A DNA stretch of 64,000 nt from Rubrivivax sp. (GTDB taxonomy: Bacteria; Pseudomonadota; Gammaproteobacteria; Burkholderiales; Burkholderiaceae_C). The stretch covers positions 1 to 64,000 of the forward strand of contig JAHBZS010000020.1 of NCBI GenBank assembly GCA_019635285.1, read 5' to 3'. This document shows, piece after piece, positions 1-8,908 of this stretch; the stretch's first letter is position 1, and every line of letters begins with the position of its first letter. Below the pieces are notes generated by a model, which did not search any database, had not been told where the DNA came from, and was given only the letters and a program-made list of their open reading frames with translations. The position numbers and the translations under genes were made by a program.

Positions 1-943
1 CGCAGATGAAGTCCATCTTCACCGCGAAGCGCGTGCAGCCGTGCAGCGAGGCACGCTCGAGGAAGCCCGAGCCGACGTTGAACTTGTTGGCCTGCTCGAG
101 GTTGCCGTGCATGAACACGTCTTCCCAGGGGATGAAGACGTTGTCGAGCACGAGGATGGCGTCGTTTTCGTCCAGGCGCGAAGACAGCGGGTAGTCGAAG
201 GGGCTGCCGAGCACGGCGGCGCGGTACTCGTTGGAGACGCGGCACAGCAGCTTCACGCCCGGCGCGTTGGTGGGCACGATGAAGACCGGCGCGAACTTCG
301 GGTCGGCGATCGGCACCTGCGCGATGTGCGCGATGAAGGTGAAGTGCGTCAGCGCCGAACCGGTGGCGACGACCTTCGCGCCACTGACGTAGATGCCGGC
401 GTCGGTCTCCTTGACCACCTGCACATAGACATCAGAGCCATCGGCGGTGGGCAGATCGCGGTCTACTGGCGGATGCATGATGGCGTGGTTGACGTACCAG
501 GTGCGTTCCTGCGCCTTGCGGTACCAGCGCTTGGCGTTGGCCTCGTAGCCCTTGTAGAAGCCGGCGTTGGCACCCAGAGTGCCGAGGAAGCTGCCCTTGT
601 AGTCGGGCGAGCGGCCCATCCAGCCCCAGGCGCAGCGCTGCCATTCGGCGATGGCGTCGCGCTGCGCGACCTGCTCCTCGACCGAATGCGGTGCCCGGAA
701 AAAACGCTGCGTGAAGCCGCCCCATTCGGTGGGCATGGTCAACACCTCGCGCCGCTTCGGGTCGTGCAGTGCGTCGTACATACGCGCAATCATGCGTGCC
801 GAGTTGCGGAAGGCCGGGTGCTCGGTGATCTTCTTGACGCGCTCGCCGTAGATCCACACCTCGCGGCCGTCGTCCAGGCTGTCGAGGTACTCCTTGCCGG
901 TGAAGGGGGCGAAGCGCGCGTCGGTCGCGGAAGGTGTGGTCAT
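1..943 (-). CDS. HpaB-family flavin-dependent aromatic hydroxylase, oxygenase component (3' end outside window)
   Basis: The first ~314 codons are present and the C-terminus lies left of base 1. The protein starts [20 protein letters not shown] and aligns without gaps to the complete paralogue at 2422-3963, sharing [20 protein letters not shown]-type blocks, [29 protein letters not shown] and [11 protein letters not shown]. These are hallmarks of the 4-hydroxyphenylacetate 3-monooxygenase large subunit family, FADH2-using enzymes that hydroxylate phenolic rings and need a separate flavin reductase. It is the last gene in the window of a leftward operon and follows the RidA gene by 41 bases. 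Family assignment is firm. The substrate is unknown, because this family also contains chlorophenol and nitrophenol monooxygenases. No HpaC-type reductase is visible in the window. Confidence 0.88.
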   Translation of the reverse strand, partial: MTTPSATDARFAPFTGKEYLDSLDDGREVWIYGERVKKITEHPAFRNSARMIARMYDALHDPKRREVLTMPTEWGGFTQRFFRAPHSVEEQVAQRDAIAEWQRCAWGWMGRSPDYKGSFLGTLGANAGFYKGYEANAKRWYRKAQERTWYVNHAIMHPPVDRDLPTADGSDVYVQVVKETDAGIYVSGAKVVATGSALTHFTFIAHIAQVPIADPKFAPVFIVPTNAPGVKLLCRVSNEYRAAVLGSPFDYPLSSRLDENDAILVLDNVFIPWEDVFMHGNLEQANKFNVGSGFLERASLHGCTRFAVKMDFIC

Positions 944-984
944 GGTCGGGTGTCCTGTAAAACGATGCTGAGAGCCGTCGACGT

Positions 985-1419
985 TCAGGCCTCGGGGTCG
1001 ATCGACTTGTAGCCCTTGCGGCTGCCTGCTACAGCCTGGCACTGGATCTCTAGCTTGATCTCCGGGTTGGCCAGACCCTTGATCTCGATCAGCGTCGAGC
1101 ACGGGAAGTCGCCCTTGAAGAACTCCTGGCGCGCGCGCCAGATGCCCTTGTTGTCGGCCATGTCGACGACGAAGATCGTCATGTTGACAACGTCGCCCAT
1201 CTCGGCGCCTGCGCCCTCGAGACAGTCCTTGATCTTCTGGAAAATGACCTTGGCCTGGCCGTAGGCATCGTTCGGGTGCTGGATCGACTTCAGGTCGTTG
1301 GCGCGCGCGGTAAAGCCCGACAGCCAGACGTGGTCGCCGACGCGGATGCAGTTCGACCAGTGGCCCGGTGGGTATTCGGCGACTTTGGGGGTGATGAAGC
1401 GTTGCTGTTGCAGTGCCAT
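985..1419 (-). CDS. RidA/YjgF/Rid family protein
   Basis: 144 residues, the usual length for this trimeric family of enamine/imine hydrolases and related deaminases such as 2-aminomuconate deaminase. The family core is visible as VWLSGFTAR (31-39), a [13 protein letters not shown] helix and a C-terminal LEIQCQAV strand. The start at 1419 is chosen because GGAGA lies 4-5 bases upstream; an upstream in-frame ATG at 1431 would have no such site. The segment FPCSTLIEI near residue 105 lacks the arginine that canonical RidA uses to bind the carboxylate of 2-aminoacrylate, so simple housekeeping RidA activity is doubtful. Lying between ring-cleavage and hydroxylase genes, it more likely acts in the same catabolic pathway. 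That role is inference. Confidence 0.85.
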   Translation of the reverse strand: MALQQQRFITPKVAEYPPGHWSNCIRVGDHVWLSGFTARANDLKSIQHPNDAYGQAKVIFQKIKDCLEGAGAEMGDVVNMTIFVVDMADNKGIWRARQEFFKGDFPCSTLIEIKGLANPEIKLEIQCQAVAGSRKGYKSIDPEA

Positions 1420-1446
1420 GAGGGTCTCCATTGAGGTTGGCGGGGG

Positions 1447-2388
1447 TTAGTCGAAGAAGGTTCGCGGCGGGTCCATGCCCCACTGCGTGGTGTCGTCGGC
1501 GGCTACCGCGTAGCGCACTGGTTGGTAGGCGTCGTTGGCGACGTCGCCGTCGGTGTAGTGCTCGACACGGTTGCCGAAGGGGTCGCGCCAGTAGTCGAAG
1601 ATCTGGCTGCCCACGAGGTGGCGGCCGACGCCGCACTCCAACTCTCGGCCGCGCGCCAGCAGGTGATCGTGCGCGCCGAACAGCTCGTCGATGTCCTGCA
1701 TCTCGTAGCTGTGGTGGTGCACGCCGGTGTCGCGCGCATCCTTAGACTGCGTGATCAGCATCGAGTGGTGGTCCACCAGCGCAGCACCGCGGTCGAAGCG
1801 CAGGAAGGTGCCGACCACGCGGCTCTCGTCGCCAGGCACGCAAAGGTAGTCGGAATCGACCATGCCGAAACGCTCTCGAAACCAGGCCACGCTCTGGCCG
1901 TGGTCGCTGACGCGCAGGCCGAAGTGGCCCAGTCGCATCACCAACCCAGGCGCGCGCTTCGGGCGCAACGAGGCGTTGACGCGGTTCTTCGCCGTGCCCC
2001 AGTTGTAGGGGTTCGGCGCGCGCAGCGCGATCGGCGGCGCCGGCTCGCGGCCCCAGACGGCATCGATGGGCACGCCGTCGGGCGTCGTCATGCGCACGCG
2101 TTGGCCGCCACCTGGGCCGGGGTTGGGCTCGACCGCCGAAGCGCCGGGCAGCCTGGCGACGGCGTCGAGATCCTCGCGCCGCGCCATGTCCAGCGCTGCG
2201 CCGGCGAAACCGTCGCGCGCAGCCCGCCGCGCCACGTACAGATAGGGTACGGTACCGGCGCCGCGCATGTACAGCATCTCGGACGTGCGCTCGGCCGTCA
2301 CCAGGCCGAAGTCCTGCATGAAGGCCTCGGTCTGGTCGAGGTCGGTCGAGTCGTAGACGACGTAGGAAATCTCGATGCCTTGGGGCAT
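1447..2388 (-). CDS. VOC-family (type I) extradiol ring-cleavage dioxygenase
   Basis: 313 residues forming two vicinal-oxygen-chelate modules, as in 2,3-dihydroxybiphenyl 1,2-dioxygenase and catechol 2,3-dioxygenase. The C-terminal module keeps the metal ligands: H155 in RLGHFGLRV, one of H224-H226 in [10 protein letters not shown], and E276 in RVEHYTDGD. Such enzymes use Fe(II), occasionally Mn(II), to open catecholic rings next to the two hydroxyls. It lies between the two HpaB-type hydroxylase genes, so it would naturally cleave the catechol they make. The gap to the upstream HpaB gene is 33 bases and to the RidA gene 27, consistent with one transcript. Family is clear; substrate is not. 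Confidence 0.88.
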   Translation of the reverse strand: MPQGIEISYVVYDSTDLDQTEAFMQDFGLVTAERTSEMLYMRGAGTVPYLYVARRAARDGFAGAALDMARREDLDAVARLPGASAVEPNPGPGGGQRVRMTTPDGVPIDAVWGREPAPPIALRAPNPYNWGTAKNRVNASLRPKRAPGLVMRLGHFGLRVSDHGQSVAWFRERFGMVDSDYLCVPGDESRVVGTFLRFDRGAALVDHHSMLITQSKDARDTGVHHHSYEMQDIDELFGAHDHLLARGRELECGVGRHLVGSQIFDYWRDPFGNRVEHYTDGDVANDAYQPVRYAVAADDTTQWGMDPPRTFFD

Positions 2389-2421
2389 GGCTTAAGGCTC
2401 CTGGATGTGGGTCTTCGGTGC

Positions 2422-3963
2422 CTACGGCCGGCGCAGCACGCTGACGTCGTCGTTGTTGATCAGGTCGGGCACGGTCCAGCCGTTGATGTCGTATTCGCCC
2501 ATGCACTTGTCGACCAGGTGCTTCATGCGCTCCATCTCGCCCAGTGAGTACGACTCCCACAGGTTCTGCAGCCGAGTCAGGTCGTTCGAGCCGAGGTAGT
2601 TGATTTCGTACAGCTCGCTGCGCCCGCCGAACTCGGTACCGATGCAGTCCCACAGCAGCTTCATCACCTTGACGCGGCCCTCGGCATCGACGCCCCCGGT
2701 GCCGCGCATATAGCGGTCCATGTGCGCGCGCAGCTCCGGCACCTTGAAGTCGTCGGCGTGCGAGTTCAGGTAGATCAGGCCCGAGGTGACGCTGGCCTCG
2801 ATGATTTGCTTGATCGCCGGGTAGGCGATCTGCGAGATCGTGCGGTAGGCGGTGCCAAAACGCGCGTCGGGCTGCACCATGCCGTGCCACGGGATGTTGC
2901 TCTTTGCCATCGCGTCGGACAGCCCCCACATCGTGTTGCGCCAGGCGACGACCTCGCCGAAGCGCGACTGCACGCCGTGGAAGCTGGAGGTGCCGGTGAT
3001 GTCCAGCGCCTTGGCGAGCACGCCGCAGATGAAGTCGAGCTTGACTGCCAGTCGCGTGCAGCCGTGCATCGCGGCGCGCGCGTTGAAGCCCGAGCCCGGC
3101 GCGAAGTCGTTGGCCTGGTTGACGTCGCCGTGCATGAACACGTTCTCCCAGGGCACGAAGACGTTGTCCAGCACCAGCACCGCGTCGTTCTCGTCCATTC
3201 GCGACGACAGCGGGTAGTCGAAGGGGCTGCCGAGCACCGCGGCGCGCTGCTCGTTGGAGACGCGCGAGATCATCTTCACGCCCGGCGTGCCGGTGGGCAC
3301 GATGAACACCGGGGCGTAGGCCGGGTCCTTGATCGGCACCTGGCCGGCGTGGGCGACGAAGGTGTAGTTGGTCAGCGCCGACGCGGTGGCCACGACCTTG
3401 GCGCCGCTGACATAGATGCCGGCGTCGGTCTCCTTGGTGACGTGCACGTAGACGTCGGAGGTGTCGGCGGTGGGTTTGTTGCGGTCCACCGGCGGGTTCA
3501 TGATCGCGTGGTTGATGTACCAGGTGCGCTCCTGCGCCTTGCGGTACCAGGCGGTGGCGTTGTGCTCGTAGCCGCGGTAGTAGGCGGCATTGGCGCCCAG
3601 CGTCGCCAGGAAGCTGCCCTTGTAGTCGGGCGAGCGGCCCATCCAGCCGTAGGAGATGCGCTGCGACTCGGCCACCGCGTCGCGTGCCGCCACCTGTTCC
3701 TCCACCGTCTTCGGCGCGCGGAAGTAGCGGTGCGTGAAGCCGCCCCACTCGGTTTCGGTGGTCAGCACGCTCTTGCGCGCCGGGTCGTGCATGGCGTCGT
3801 AGAAGCGCGCCACCATGCGCGCCGAGTTGCGGAAGGCCGGGTGCTCGGTGATCTTCTTGACCCGCTTGCCGTAGATCCAGACCTCGCGGTCGTCGTCCAG
3901 GCTGTCGAGGTATTCCTGGCCGGTCATGGGGATCAGCGCGGTCTGGTTCAGCGGTGCATTCAT
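2422..3963 (-). CDS. HpaB-family flavin-dependent aromatic hydroxylase, oxygenase component
   Basis: 513 residues from ATG at 3963 (MNAPLNQTALIPMTGQEYL), close to the usual ~520 of HpaB. Characteristic blocks are [63 protein letters not shown] and the C-terminal GRSELYEINYLGSNDLTR. Members use FADH2 supplied by a partner reductase to ortho-hydroxylate phenols. This is the paralogue of the gene at 1-943. By eye the two are very similar over the shared part, which suggests a tandem duplication followed by divergence, with two genes inserted between. It follows the ABC permease gene by 56 bases. A substrate-specific name would be over-annotation. Confidence 0.9.
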   Translation of the reverse strand: MNAPLNQTALIPMTGQEYLDSLDDDREVWIYGKRVKKITEHPAFRNSARMVARFYDAMHDPARKSVLTTETEWGGFTHRYFRAPKTVEEQVAARDAVAESQRISYGWMGRSPDYKGSFLATLGANAAYYRGYEHNATAWYRKAQERTWYINHAIMNPPVDRNKPTADTSDVYVHVTKETDAGIYVSGAKVVATASALTNYTFVAHAGQVPIKDPAYAPVFIVPTGTPGVKMISRVSNEQRAAVLGSPFDYPLSSRMDENDAVLVLDNVFVPWENVFMHGDVNQANDFAPGSGFNARAAMHGCTRLAVKLDFICGVLAKALDITGTSSFHGVQSRFGEVVAWRNTMWGLSDAMAKSNIPWHGMVQPDARFGTAYRTISQIAYPAIKQIIEASVTSGLIYLNSHADDFKVPELRAHMDRYMRGTGGVDAEGRVKVMKLLWDCIGTEFGGRSELYEINYLGSNDLTRLQNLWESYSLGEMERMKHLVDKCMGEYDINGWTVPDLINNDDVSVLRRP

Positions 3964-4019
3964 CGCGGGCTTCCGGTTGGTGGGTGTGGGATGTCGTGGC
4001 TTCATTTAAATGACGCGTG

Positions 4020-5024
4020 TCAATGGCGGGCGAGTGCCATCGCAAAGATCAGGATCGCGCCGATGGCCATGGTCTGGGCGTAGGCGCCGACCTGCATCAG
4101 GTTCAGGCCGTTCTGCACCAGCATGATCAGCAGCGTGCCCAGCAAAACCGCCAGCGTGCGCCCCTGACCGCCGGCCAAGCTGACGCCGGCGATGACGCAG
4201 GCGGCGATCGACTCCAGCGGCAGGCTGGCGCCGATGTTCGATTCGCCAGTGTCCAGCCGCGCCGTCAGCAGCAGGCCGGACAGCGCGGCCATCACGCTGG
4301 ACAACATGAAGGCGGTGACGATCACGCGGCCTGTGCGCACGCCTGACAGCTCGGCCGCGCGCTGGTTGCCGCCAGTGGCGTAGAGGTGACGGCCGAAGCG
4401 GGTCCACTCGAGCAGCACGTAGGTGCCGACCACCAGCACCGCTGCCACCAGCGCCGGCACAGGGATGCCGGCAATTTCGCCGAAGCCGAAGACCTTGCCG
4501 AGTTCGGGCGGCAGGCCGTAGATGGGCACGCCGCCGCTGACCAGCAGCGTGACACCGAAGAGCACAGAGGACATACCCAACGTCATCATGAATGGCGGGA
4601 TGCGCAGCCAGGTCGTGCCCAGGCCGTTGATGCCGCCGACGATGACGCCGATCAGCAGCCCGGACAGCAGCCCGGCGCCGATGGCCAGTCCCGGCGACTC
4701 GGGCATCGCGGCATAGACCGCGGCCATGACGGTGGCGCTGACCACCGAGGTCAGCGACACCACGGTGCCTACCGACAGGTCGAGCCCGCCGCAGACCAGC
4801 ACGATCAGCTGGCCGAGCGCGACAATCAGCAGGTACACCGACTGGCGCGCGATGTTGGTCAGGTTGTCGCTGCCGAGGAAGCCCGGTGCATGCGCCGAGA
4901 ACAACAGCACGGCGGCCACGAACATCACCGGCAGCGCCAGCGCCTGGCGGTTGCGGCGCAGCCAGGGCAGCAGTTCGAAGGCGGGCTCGGTGGGCACGGT
5001 GGCCGTGTGAGCGGGGGTGTTCAT
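4020..5024 (-). CDS. CUT2-type ABC transporter permease (RbsC-like)
   Basis: 334 residues, mostly hydrophobic, with about nine to ten predicted membrane segments. It contains the family signatures VLVCGGLDLSVGTVVSLTSV (about 77-96) and NGLGTTWLRIPPFMMTLG. The RbsC/BPD_transp_2 family forms the inner-membrane channel of ribose, xylose and similar importers. In E. coli-type systems one permease dimerises and works with one double-ATPase chain and one periplasmic protein, and that complete set is present here (4020-7664). The following genes are aromatic-catabolic, so the cargo need not be a sugar. The permease start lies 18 bases after the ATPase stop. Confidence 0.92.
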   Translation of the reverse strand: MNTPAHTATVPTEPAFELLPWLRRNRQALALPVMFVAAVLLFSAHAPGFLGSDNLTNIARQSVYLLIVALGQLIVLVCGGLDLSVGTVVSLTSVVSATVMAAVYAAMPESPGLAIGAGLLSGLLIGVIVGGINGLGTTWLRIPPFMMTLGMSSVLFGVTLLVSGGVPIYGLPPELGKVFGFGEIAGIPVPALVAAVLVVGTYVLLEWTRFGRHLYATGGNQRAAELSGVRTGRVIVTAFMLSSVMAALSGLLLTARLDTGESNIGASLPLESIAACVIAGVSLAGGQGRTLAVLLGTLLIMLVQNGLNLMQVGAYAQTMAIGAILIFAMALARH

Positions 5025-5042
5025 GGGCGTCGGCGTGGAGGG

Positions 5043-6566
5043 TCAGAAGAACTGCTCGAGGATGCGGTGCTCGTCGTAGTCGCCGCGCTGGAACTCGCAA
5101 GCGATGCGGCCGTTGTTCATCACCAGCAGGCGGTGCGTCATGCCCATCAGTTCGGGCAGGTCCGAGGAGACGAGCAGGATGGCGGCGCCGGCGGCGCTCA
5201 ACTCAGCCAGACAGTGATAAATCGCCAGCCGCGCGCCGATGTCCACGCCTACGGTCGGTTCGTCGAAGACGTAGACACCGATGTCCTGCGCCAGCCCCTT
5301 GGCGAGCAGCACCTTCTGCTGGTTGCCGCCGGAGAAGCTGTCCACCGGCTCGCGCAGCCGCGGCGCCGGAAACTCGACGCGGCGCGACATCTCACCGAGC
5401 GCCGCCGCCTCGCGCCGCGGGCGCAGCCAGCGGCTGCGCAGCCTGCCCCAGCGCAGGCCCGACAGCGACATGTTCTCGCGCGCCGGCCGGCCCAGCGCCA
5501 GGCCGTCGTGCTTGCGGTCGGCGGGGCTGTACCACAGGCCCTTGGCGATGGCGTCGGCCGGGTGCTTGAAGCTCACTTCGCGGCCGTCGAGCACGACGCG
5601 CCCGCTTTGCAGCCGGCGCAGGCCAAAGCAGGCCTGGGCCAGCTCGCTCTTGCCGCAGCCGACCAGTCCGGCGATGCCGACGATTTCGCCGGCGCGCACT
5701 TCGAGGCTTGCGTCGCTGACCGTGACCGACCCGGCTTCGGGCTCGAGGTTCAGGCCTTCGATCGCCAACCGCACCGCGCCCAGCGTCCGGCCCGGCTGCG
5801 GATAGATCTTGGCCAGCGTGCGCCCGGTCATCAGCTCGATCAGCCGGTTCTCCGGCGTGTCGGCCGACACGGTGGCGACGAACTGGCCGTCGCGCAGCAC
5901 CGTCACCTGATCGCCCAGCGCCGGAATCTCGTGCATGCGGTGGGTGATGTAGATGATCGCCGTGCCCTGCTCCTTGAGCTTGCGCACCAGGCCGAACAGC
6001 GCCTGCGCGTCGTGCTCTGACAGCGAGGCCGTCGGCTCGTCGAGGATGAGCACACGCGGCGGCCGGCGCAGCGCCTTGCAGATCTCGACCATCTGTTGTT
6101 TGCCGCGCGGCAGCGAGGCCACCTTGGCATCGGCGTCGAGCGCGAAGCCGAGTTCGTCGATCAGCCGCCGCGCCTCGTCGCGCGCCGCCGATTTCGACAG
6201 CAGCCGCGCGGCGCCGACCGGCTCCTCGCCGAGCGTAATGTTCTCGGCCACGCTCAGCTGCGGCACCAGTGAGAACTCCTGGAACACCGCGCGCACGCCA
6301 TGCTCACGCGCCTGCGCAACCGAGCGGAAGGCACCGCGGTGCCCGCCAATTTCAATCCCCCCGGCGCTGGGTTCGCGCGCACCGGCAAGCATCGAGATCA
6401 GCGTCGACTTGCCCGCGCCGTTCTCGCCAAAGAGGACGTGCACTTGGCCGGGATGCACGTCGAGGCTGACGCCGTCCAGCGCCAGGTTGTTGCCGTAGCG
6501 CTTGGACAGGCCGACCGCCCGCAGCACCGGCGCTGCGGCAGTCGGTGAAGTCACGAGTGTCTGCAT
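5043..6566 (-). CDS. CUT2-type ABC transporter ATP-binding protein, two fused ATPase domains (RbsA-like)
   Basis: 507 residues from the ATG at 6566; a TTG at 6578 is possible but less likely. Domain 1 has Walker A FGENGAGKST, a degenerate signature LPRGKQQMVEI and Walker B VLILDEPTAS followed by ITHRMHEI. Domain 2 has a degenerate Walker A GLVGCGKSEL, an intact signature FSGGNQQKVLLAKGL and Walker B VYVFDEPTVGVD. This asymmetry, with one composite ATP site weakened, is normal for the RbsA/MglA/XylG family. It energises the neighbouring permease. The 30-base gap to the binding-protein gene and 18-base gap to the permease gene indicate one operon. Confidence 0.92.
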   Translation of the reverse strand: MQTLVTSPTAAAPVLRAVGLSKRYGNNLALDGVSLDVHPGQVHVLFGENGAGKSTLISMLAGAREPSAGGIEIGGHRGAFRSVAQAREHGVRAVFQEFSLVPQLSVAENITLGEEPVGAARLLSKSAARDEARRLIDELGFALDADAKVASLPRGKQQMVEICKALRRPPRVLILDEPTASLSEHDAQALFGLVRKLKEQGTAIIYITHRMHEIPALGDQVTVLRDGQFVATVSADTPENRLIELMTGRTLAKIYPQPGRTLGAVRLAIEGLNLEPEAGSVTVSDASLEVRAGEIVGIAGLVGCGKSELAQACFGLRRLQSGRVVLDGREVSFKHPADAIAKGLWYSPADRKHDGLALGRPARENMSLSGLRWGRLRSRWLRPRREAAALGEMSRRVEFPAPRLREPVDSFSGGNQQKVLLAKGLAQDIGVYVFDEPTVGVDIGARLAIYHCLAELSAAGAAILLVSSDLPELMGMTHRLLVMNNGRIACEFQRGDYDEHRILEQFF

Positions 6567-6596
6567 GGTCCAAGGCAAATGGTGCGAGCTGCGGGC

Positions 6597-7664
6597 TTAC
6601 TTGCCGAACTTGAACACCGGCTTGAAGCCGTCCGGCGCCAGCACCGTGCTGCGGTCCAGCGTGCCGATGTTCTCCGGCGTGTAGACTTGGCCGAGCGTAT
6701 AGATGTCGGTGTACTCGACCTTCTTTTCCAGCAGGCGCACGGCAGTGTCGATGGTGATGCGTGCGGTCAGTACCACCGGGGCGCTGCCGGCGGCGTCGAT
6801 CGACTTGGTCTTCAAGTGCTGGTAGACGCCGGGCGTCATATAGACCGAGACGAGCCTGACCTTGTCCTGCAGTTTGCGTGCGCGCAGCAGCGGCACCGCG
6901 GCCTCGGCCATGACTGCGGTGCCGGCCAGGTAGTCCAGATCCTTGTGCGTCTGCAGCAGATCCTCGACCAGGCGCGCCTGGACTTCCTTGCCGACATCGC
7001 CGTGTTTGGTCTCGGCGACCACGACCGCGCTGTCCTTGATGCCGTCCTGGAAACCTGCGTTGAAGGCCTCGACGAAGCCGGCGCCGGCCGGGCCCGGCAG
7101 CCAGGCCACCTTGACGGGTTTGCTGCCCTTCGGATGCTTCTGCGCCAGATAGGCGCCGGCGCGGTAGCCCTCGTCGCGCGGGCTGGTCAACACGCGCGCG
7201 CCGGTGTCCTTGGACGACACACCGTTGACGGCATCGACCACCGGGATGTTCTTCTTCTTCAGTTCGGCGAGCAGGTTGTTCATGCCGTCGCGCGCGATGG
7301 CCACCATGACCACCGCATTGGCGCCGCCGGCCACGCAGTTCTCGATCTGCGAAACCTGCGTGCTCAGCTGCGTGTAGCCGCCGGCGTCCAGTGTCTGCAC
7401 GCGCACGCCCAGACGCTTGGCCTCCTCGACCACGCCGTAGTTGGCGGCCAGGAAGAAAGGATCCTTCATGTGCGGGAAGGAGACGCAGATCGACCAGTCC
7501 TTGCTCGCCTTGGGCAGCGGCGTGTACTCGGCCAGCGTGGCTTTGCCGTCGGCGCCGACCGAGTTGAACTTCAGCGGGAACCAGTCCGCGGCTTGCGCTG
7601 TCGCGCCGAAACCGAGCAGAAGGGCCAGACTGCCTTGGCGGGTGATGGCGGTGAGGATCGACAT
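6597..7664 (-). CDS. TorT-like periplasmic substrate-binding protein of the ABC importer
   Basis: 355 residues with a cleavable signal peptide ending near ATAQAADW. The fold is a type 1 periplasmic-binding protein. It resembles TorT, the periplasmic TMAO sensor of E. coli, more than RbsB: HMKDPFFLAANYGVVEEAKR, LDAGGYTQLSTQVSQIENC, WLPGPAGAGFVEAFNAGF and the C-terminal APDGFKPVFKF all have close counterparts in E. coli TorT as I remember it. No TorS/TorR genes are adjacent. It is instead the first gene of an operon with a CUT2 ATPase and permease, so here it most likely delivers a ligand for import. The ligand is unknown; small amines or aromatic compounds are guesses. The ATG at 7664 is the only sensible start. 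Confidence 0.85.
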   Translation of the reverse strand: MSILTAITRQGSLALLLGFGATAQAADWFPLKFNSVGADGKATLAEYTPLPKASKDWSICVSFPHMKDPFFLAANYGVVEEAKRLGVRVQTLDAGGYTQLSTQVSQIENCVAGGANAVVMVAIARDGMNNLLAELKKKNIPVVDAVNGVSSKDTGARVLTSPRDEGYRAGAYLAQKHPKGSKPVKVAWLPGPAGAGFVEAFNAGFQDGIKDSAVVVAETKHGDVGKEVQARLVEDLLQTHKDLDYLAGTAVMAEAAVPLLRARKLQDKVRLVSVYMTPGVYQHLKTKSIDAAGSAPVVLTARITIDTAVRLLEKKVEYTDIYTLGQVYTPENIGTLDRSTVLAPDGFKPVFKFGK

Positions 7665-7813
7665 GTTGCCTACGGGTATGTTGGAAAGACCGAAACGTTC
7701 TTTGTGGAGAGCGCCGCTATGGTCGGCTCAGAGGCGCATAACGTCCATTGACTTTCTGATCGACCTATCATGCCGATCCGGTTATCTGGCTTAAGGGTTA
7801 ACCCGCCTCGCAC
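7665..7813. promoter_or_regulatory. Divergent promoter region with candidate LysR operators
   Basis: 149 bases separate the binding-protein gene (left) from the LysR gene (right), the classical layout for autoregulated LysR control. Three inverted repeats are visible: AAAGA-N9-TCTTT at 7685-7703, GATCG-N11-CGATC at 7758-7778, and the perfect palindrome GGGTTAACCC at 7795-7804, which ends ten bases before the LysR start. The N11 spacing of the second fits the interrupted-palindrome style of LysR sites. Which of them is the real operator cannot be told from sequence. Confidence 0.5.
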
Positions 7814-8770
7814 ATGGCACGACTGGATTGGTACATCCGCGCCAACCTCAAGTTGCGCCATCTGCAGCTGCTGGTTGCGCTCGACGAACTGCGCAACGTC
7901 GGGCGCGTGGCCAGCTATCTGCACGTCAGCCAACCGGCGGTGTCGAAGTCGCTGGCGGCACTGGAGTCGGGCATGCGGCTGACGCTCTTCGAGCGCACCG
8001 CACGCGGCATGGAGCCCACCGAGCACGGTGCCTGTCTGATCCGCCACGCGCGCGACATCCTCGCCAGCCTGTCGAGGGTCAATGACGAGCTGCGCGACCT
8101 GAGCGAAGGCCGCGTCGTGCGCGTCACGCTGGGTGTGCTCCCGTCCGCATCGGTGGCGCTGGTCCCGCGTTTCATCGTCCGGCTCGAGGCCGAACACACC
8201 GACGTAGCGGCAACAGTCCGGGAAGGCACCATGGACACACTGCTGCCCGCGCTGCGCGCGGGGGATATCGACCTGACGGTGGGTGTGCTGCCGGAGCGAC
8301 CGCTCGGTATCGAGTTCGGCACCGAGATCCTTTATGAGGATCCGATCGTCGCGGTGGTGCGCCGAGACCATGCACTCAGCCGCCGAAGAAGCCTGCGCTG
8401 GGAAATGCTGGCCGAATTTCCGATGGTGCTGCCGCCCGCAAACACCTATACGCGCGGCGCAATCGACACCTTGCTGGCTGCGCACGGCGTCGGTGTGCCG
8501 CGGCGCCACGTCGAGTCGGTGTCGACGATGACCAACGTGGGAACGCTGCAGTTCACCGATTCGGTGGGCTTCCTGTCACGTGACCTGGCGCGACATTTCG
8601 ACCACCTGGGGGTGCTGTCGATCCTGGCGCTGGACGTGCCGAACGTGACGATGCGCGTCGGCCTGATCTGGATGGTCGAACGGCGGCACACGGCGGCGCA
8701 GGAGCTTGTGCGATCGGTGTTCCGGCAGTTGCGCGATGAGTCTCATGCCACGGAACCGGCGAGCTCATAG
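7814..8770 (+). CDS. LysR-type transcriptional regulator of the HpaB/ABC operon
   Basis: 318 residues. The N-terminal winged helix-turn-helix spans about 14-75 (LRHLQLLVALDELRNVGRVASYL, VSQPAVSKSLAALES), followed by the linker helix and a two-lobe periplasmic-binding-like effector domain from about residue 95. Layout resembles the GbpR-like subset, with AGDIDLTVGVLPE in the effector domain. It is divergent from the aromatic catabolic/transport operon at 1-7664 and so is its probable regulator. The inducer is unknown. The start at 7814 is supported by the HTH beginning about 15 residues in, as usual. Confidence 0.88.
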   Translation: MARLDWYIRANLKLRHLQLLVALDELRNVGRVASYLHVSQPAVSKSLAALESGMRLTLFERTARGMEPTEHGACLIRHARDILASLSRVNDELRDLSEGRVVRVTLGVLPSASVALVPRFIVRLEAEHTDVAATVREGTMDTLLPALRAGDIDLTVGVLPERPLGIEFGTEILYEDPIVAVVRRDHALSRRRSLRWEMLAEFPMVLPPANTYTRGAIDTLLAAHGVGVPRRHVESVSTMTNVGTLQFTDSVGFLSRDLARHFDHLGVLSILALDVPNVTMRVGLIWMVERRHTAAQELVRSVFRQLRDESHATEPASS

Positions 8771-8908
8771 GTTGCGACAGACCCCGCTCGTCGATCGAAG
8801 GTTTCACCATGCCGCCGAACGCAGCCGGGATATGCTCGTGCGAACTTCGAGCGGCAGTTGTCGGCGTAGCTGCACCTTAATACCCGCTCCAAGGTGAAGG
8901 GGGTGAAG

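Noticed and set aside
1742-4045. Long minus-strand open frame covering the HpaB-like gene in another frame
   Set aside because: Arg/Ala/Gly-rich translation without domains; the HpaB-family frame explains the region fully.
6597-7664. Calling the binding protein a functional TMAO sensor TorT
   Set aside because: No TorS/TorR or TMAO reductase genes adjoin; it heads an ABC importer operon, so only TorT-like is justified.
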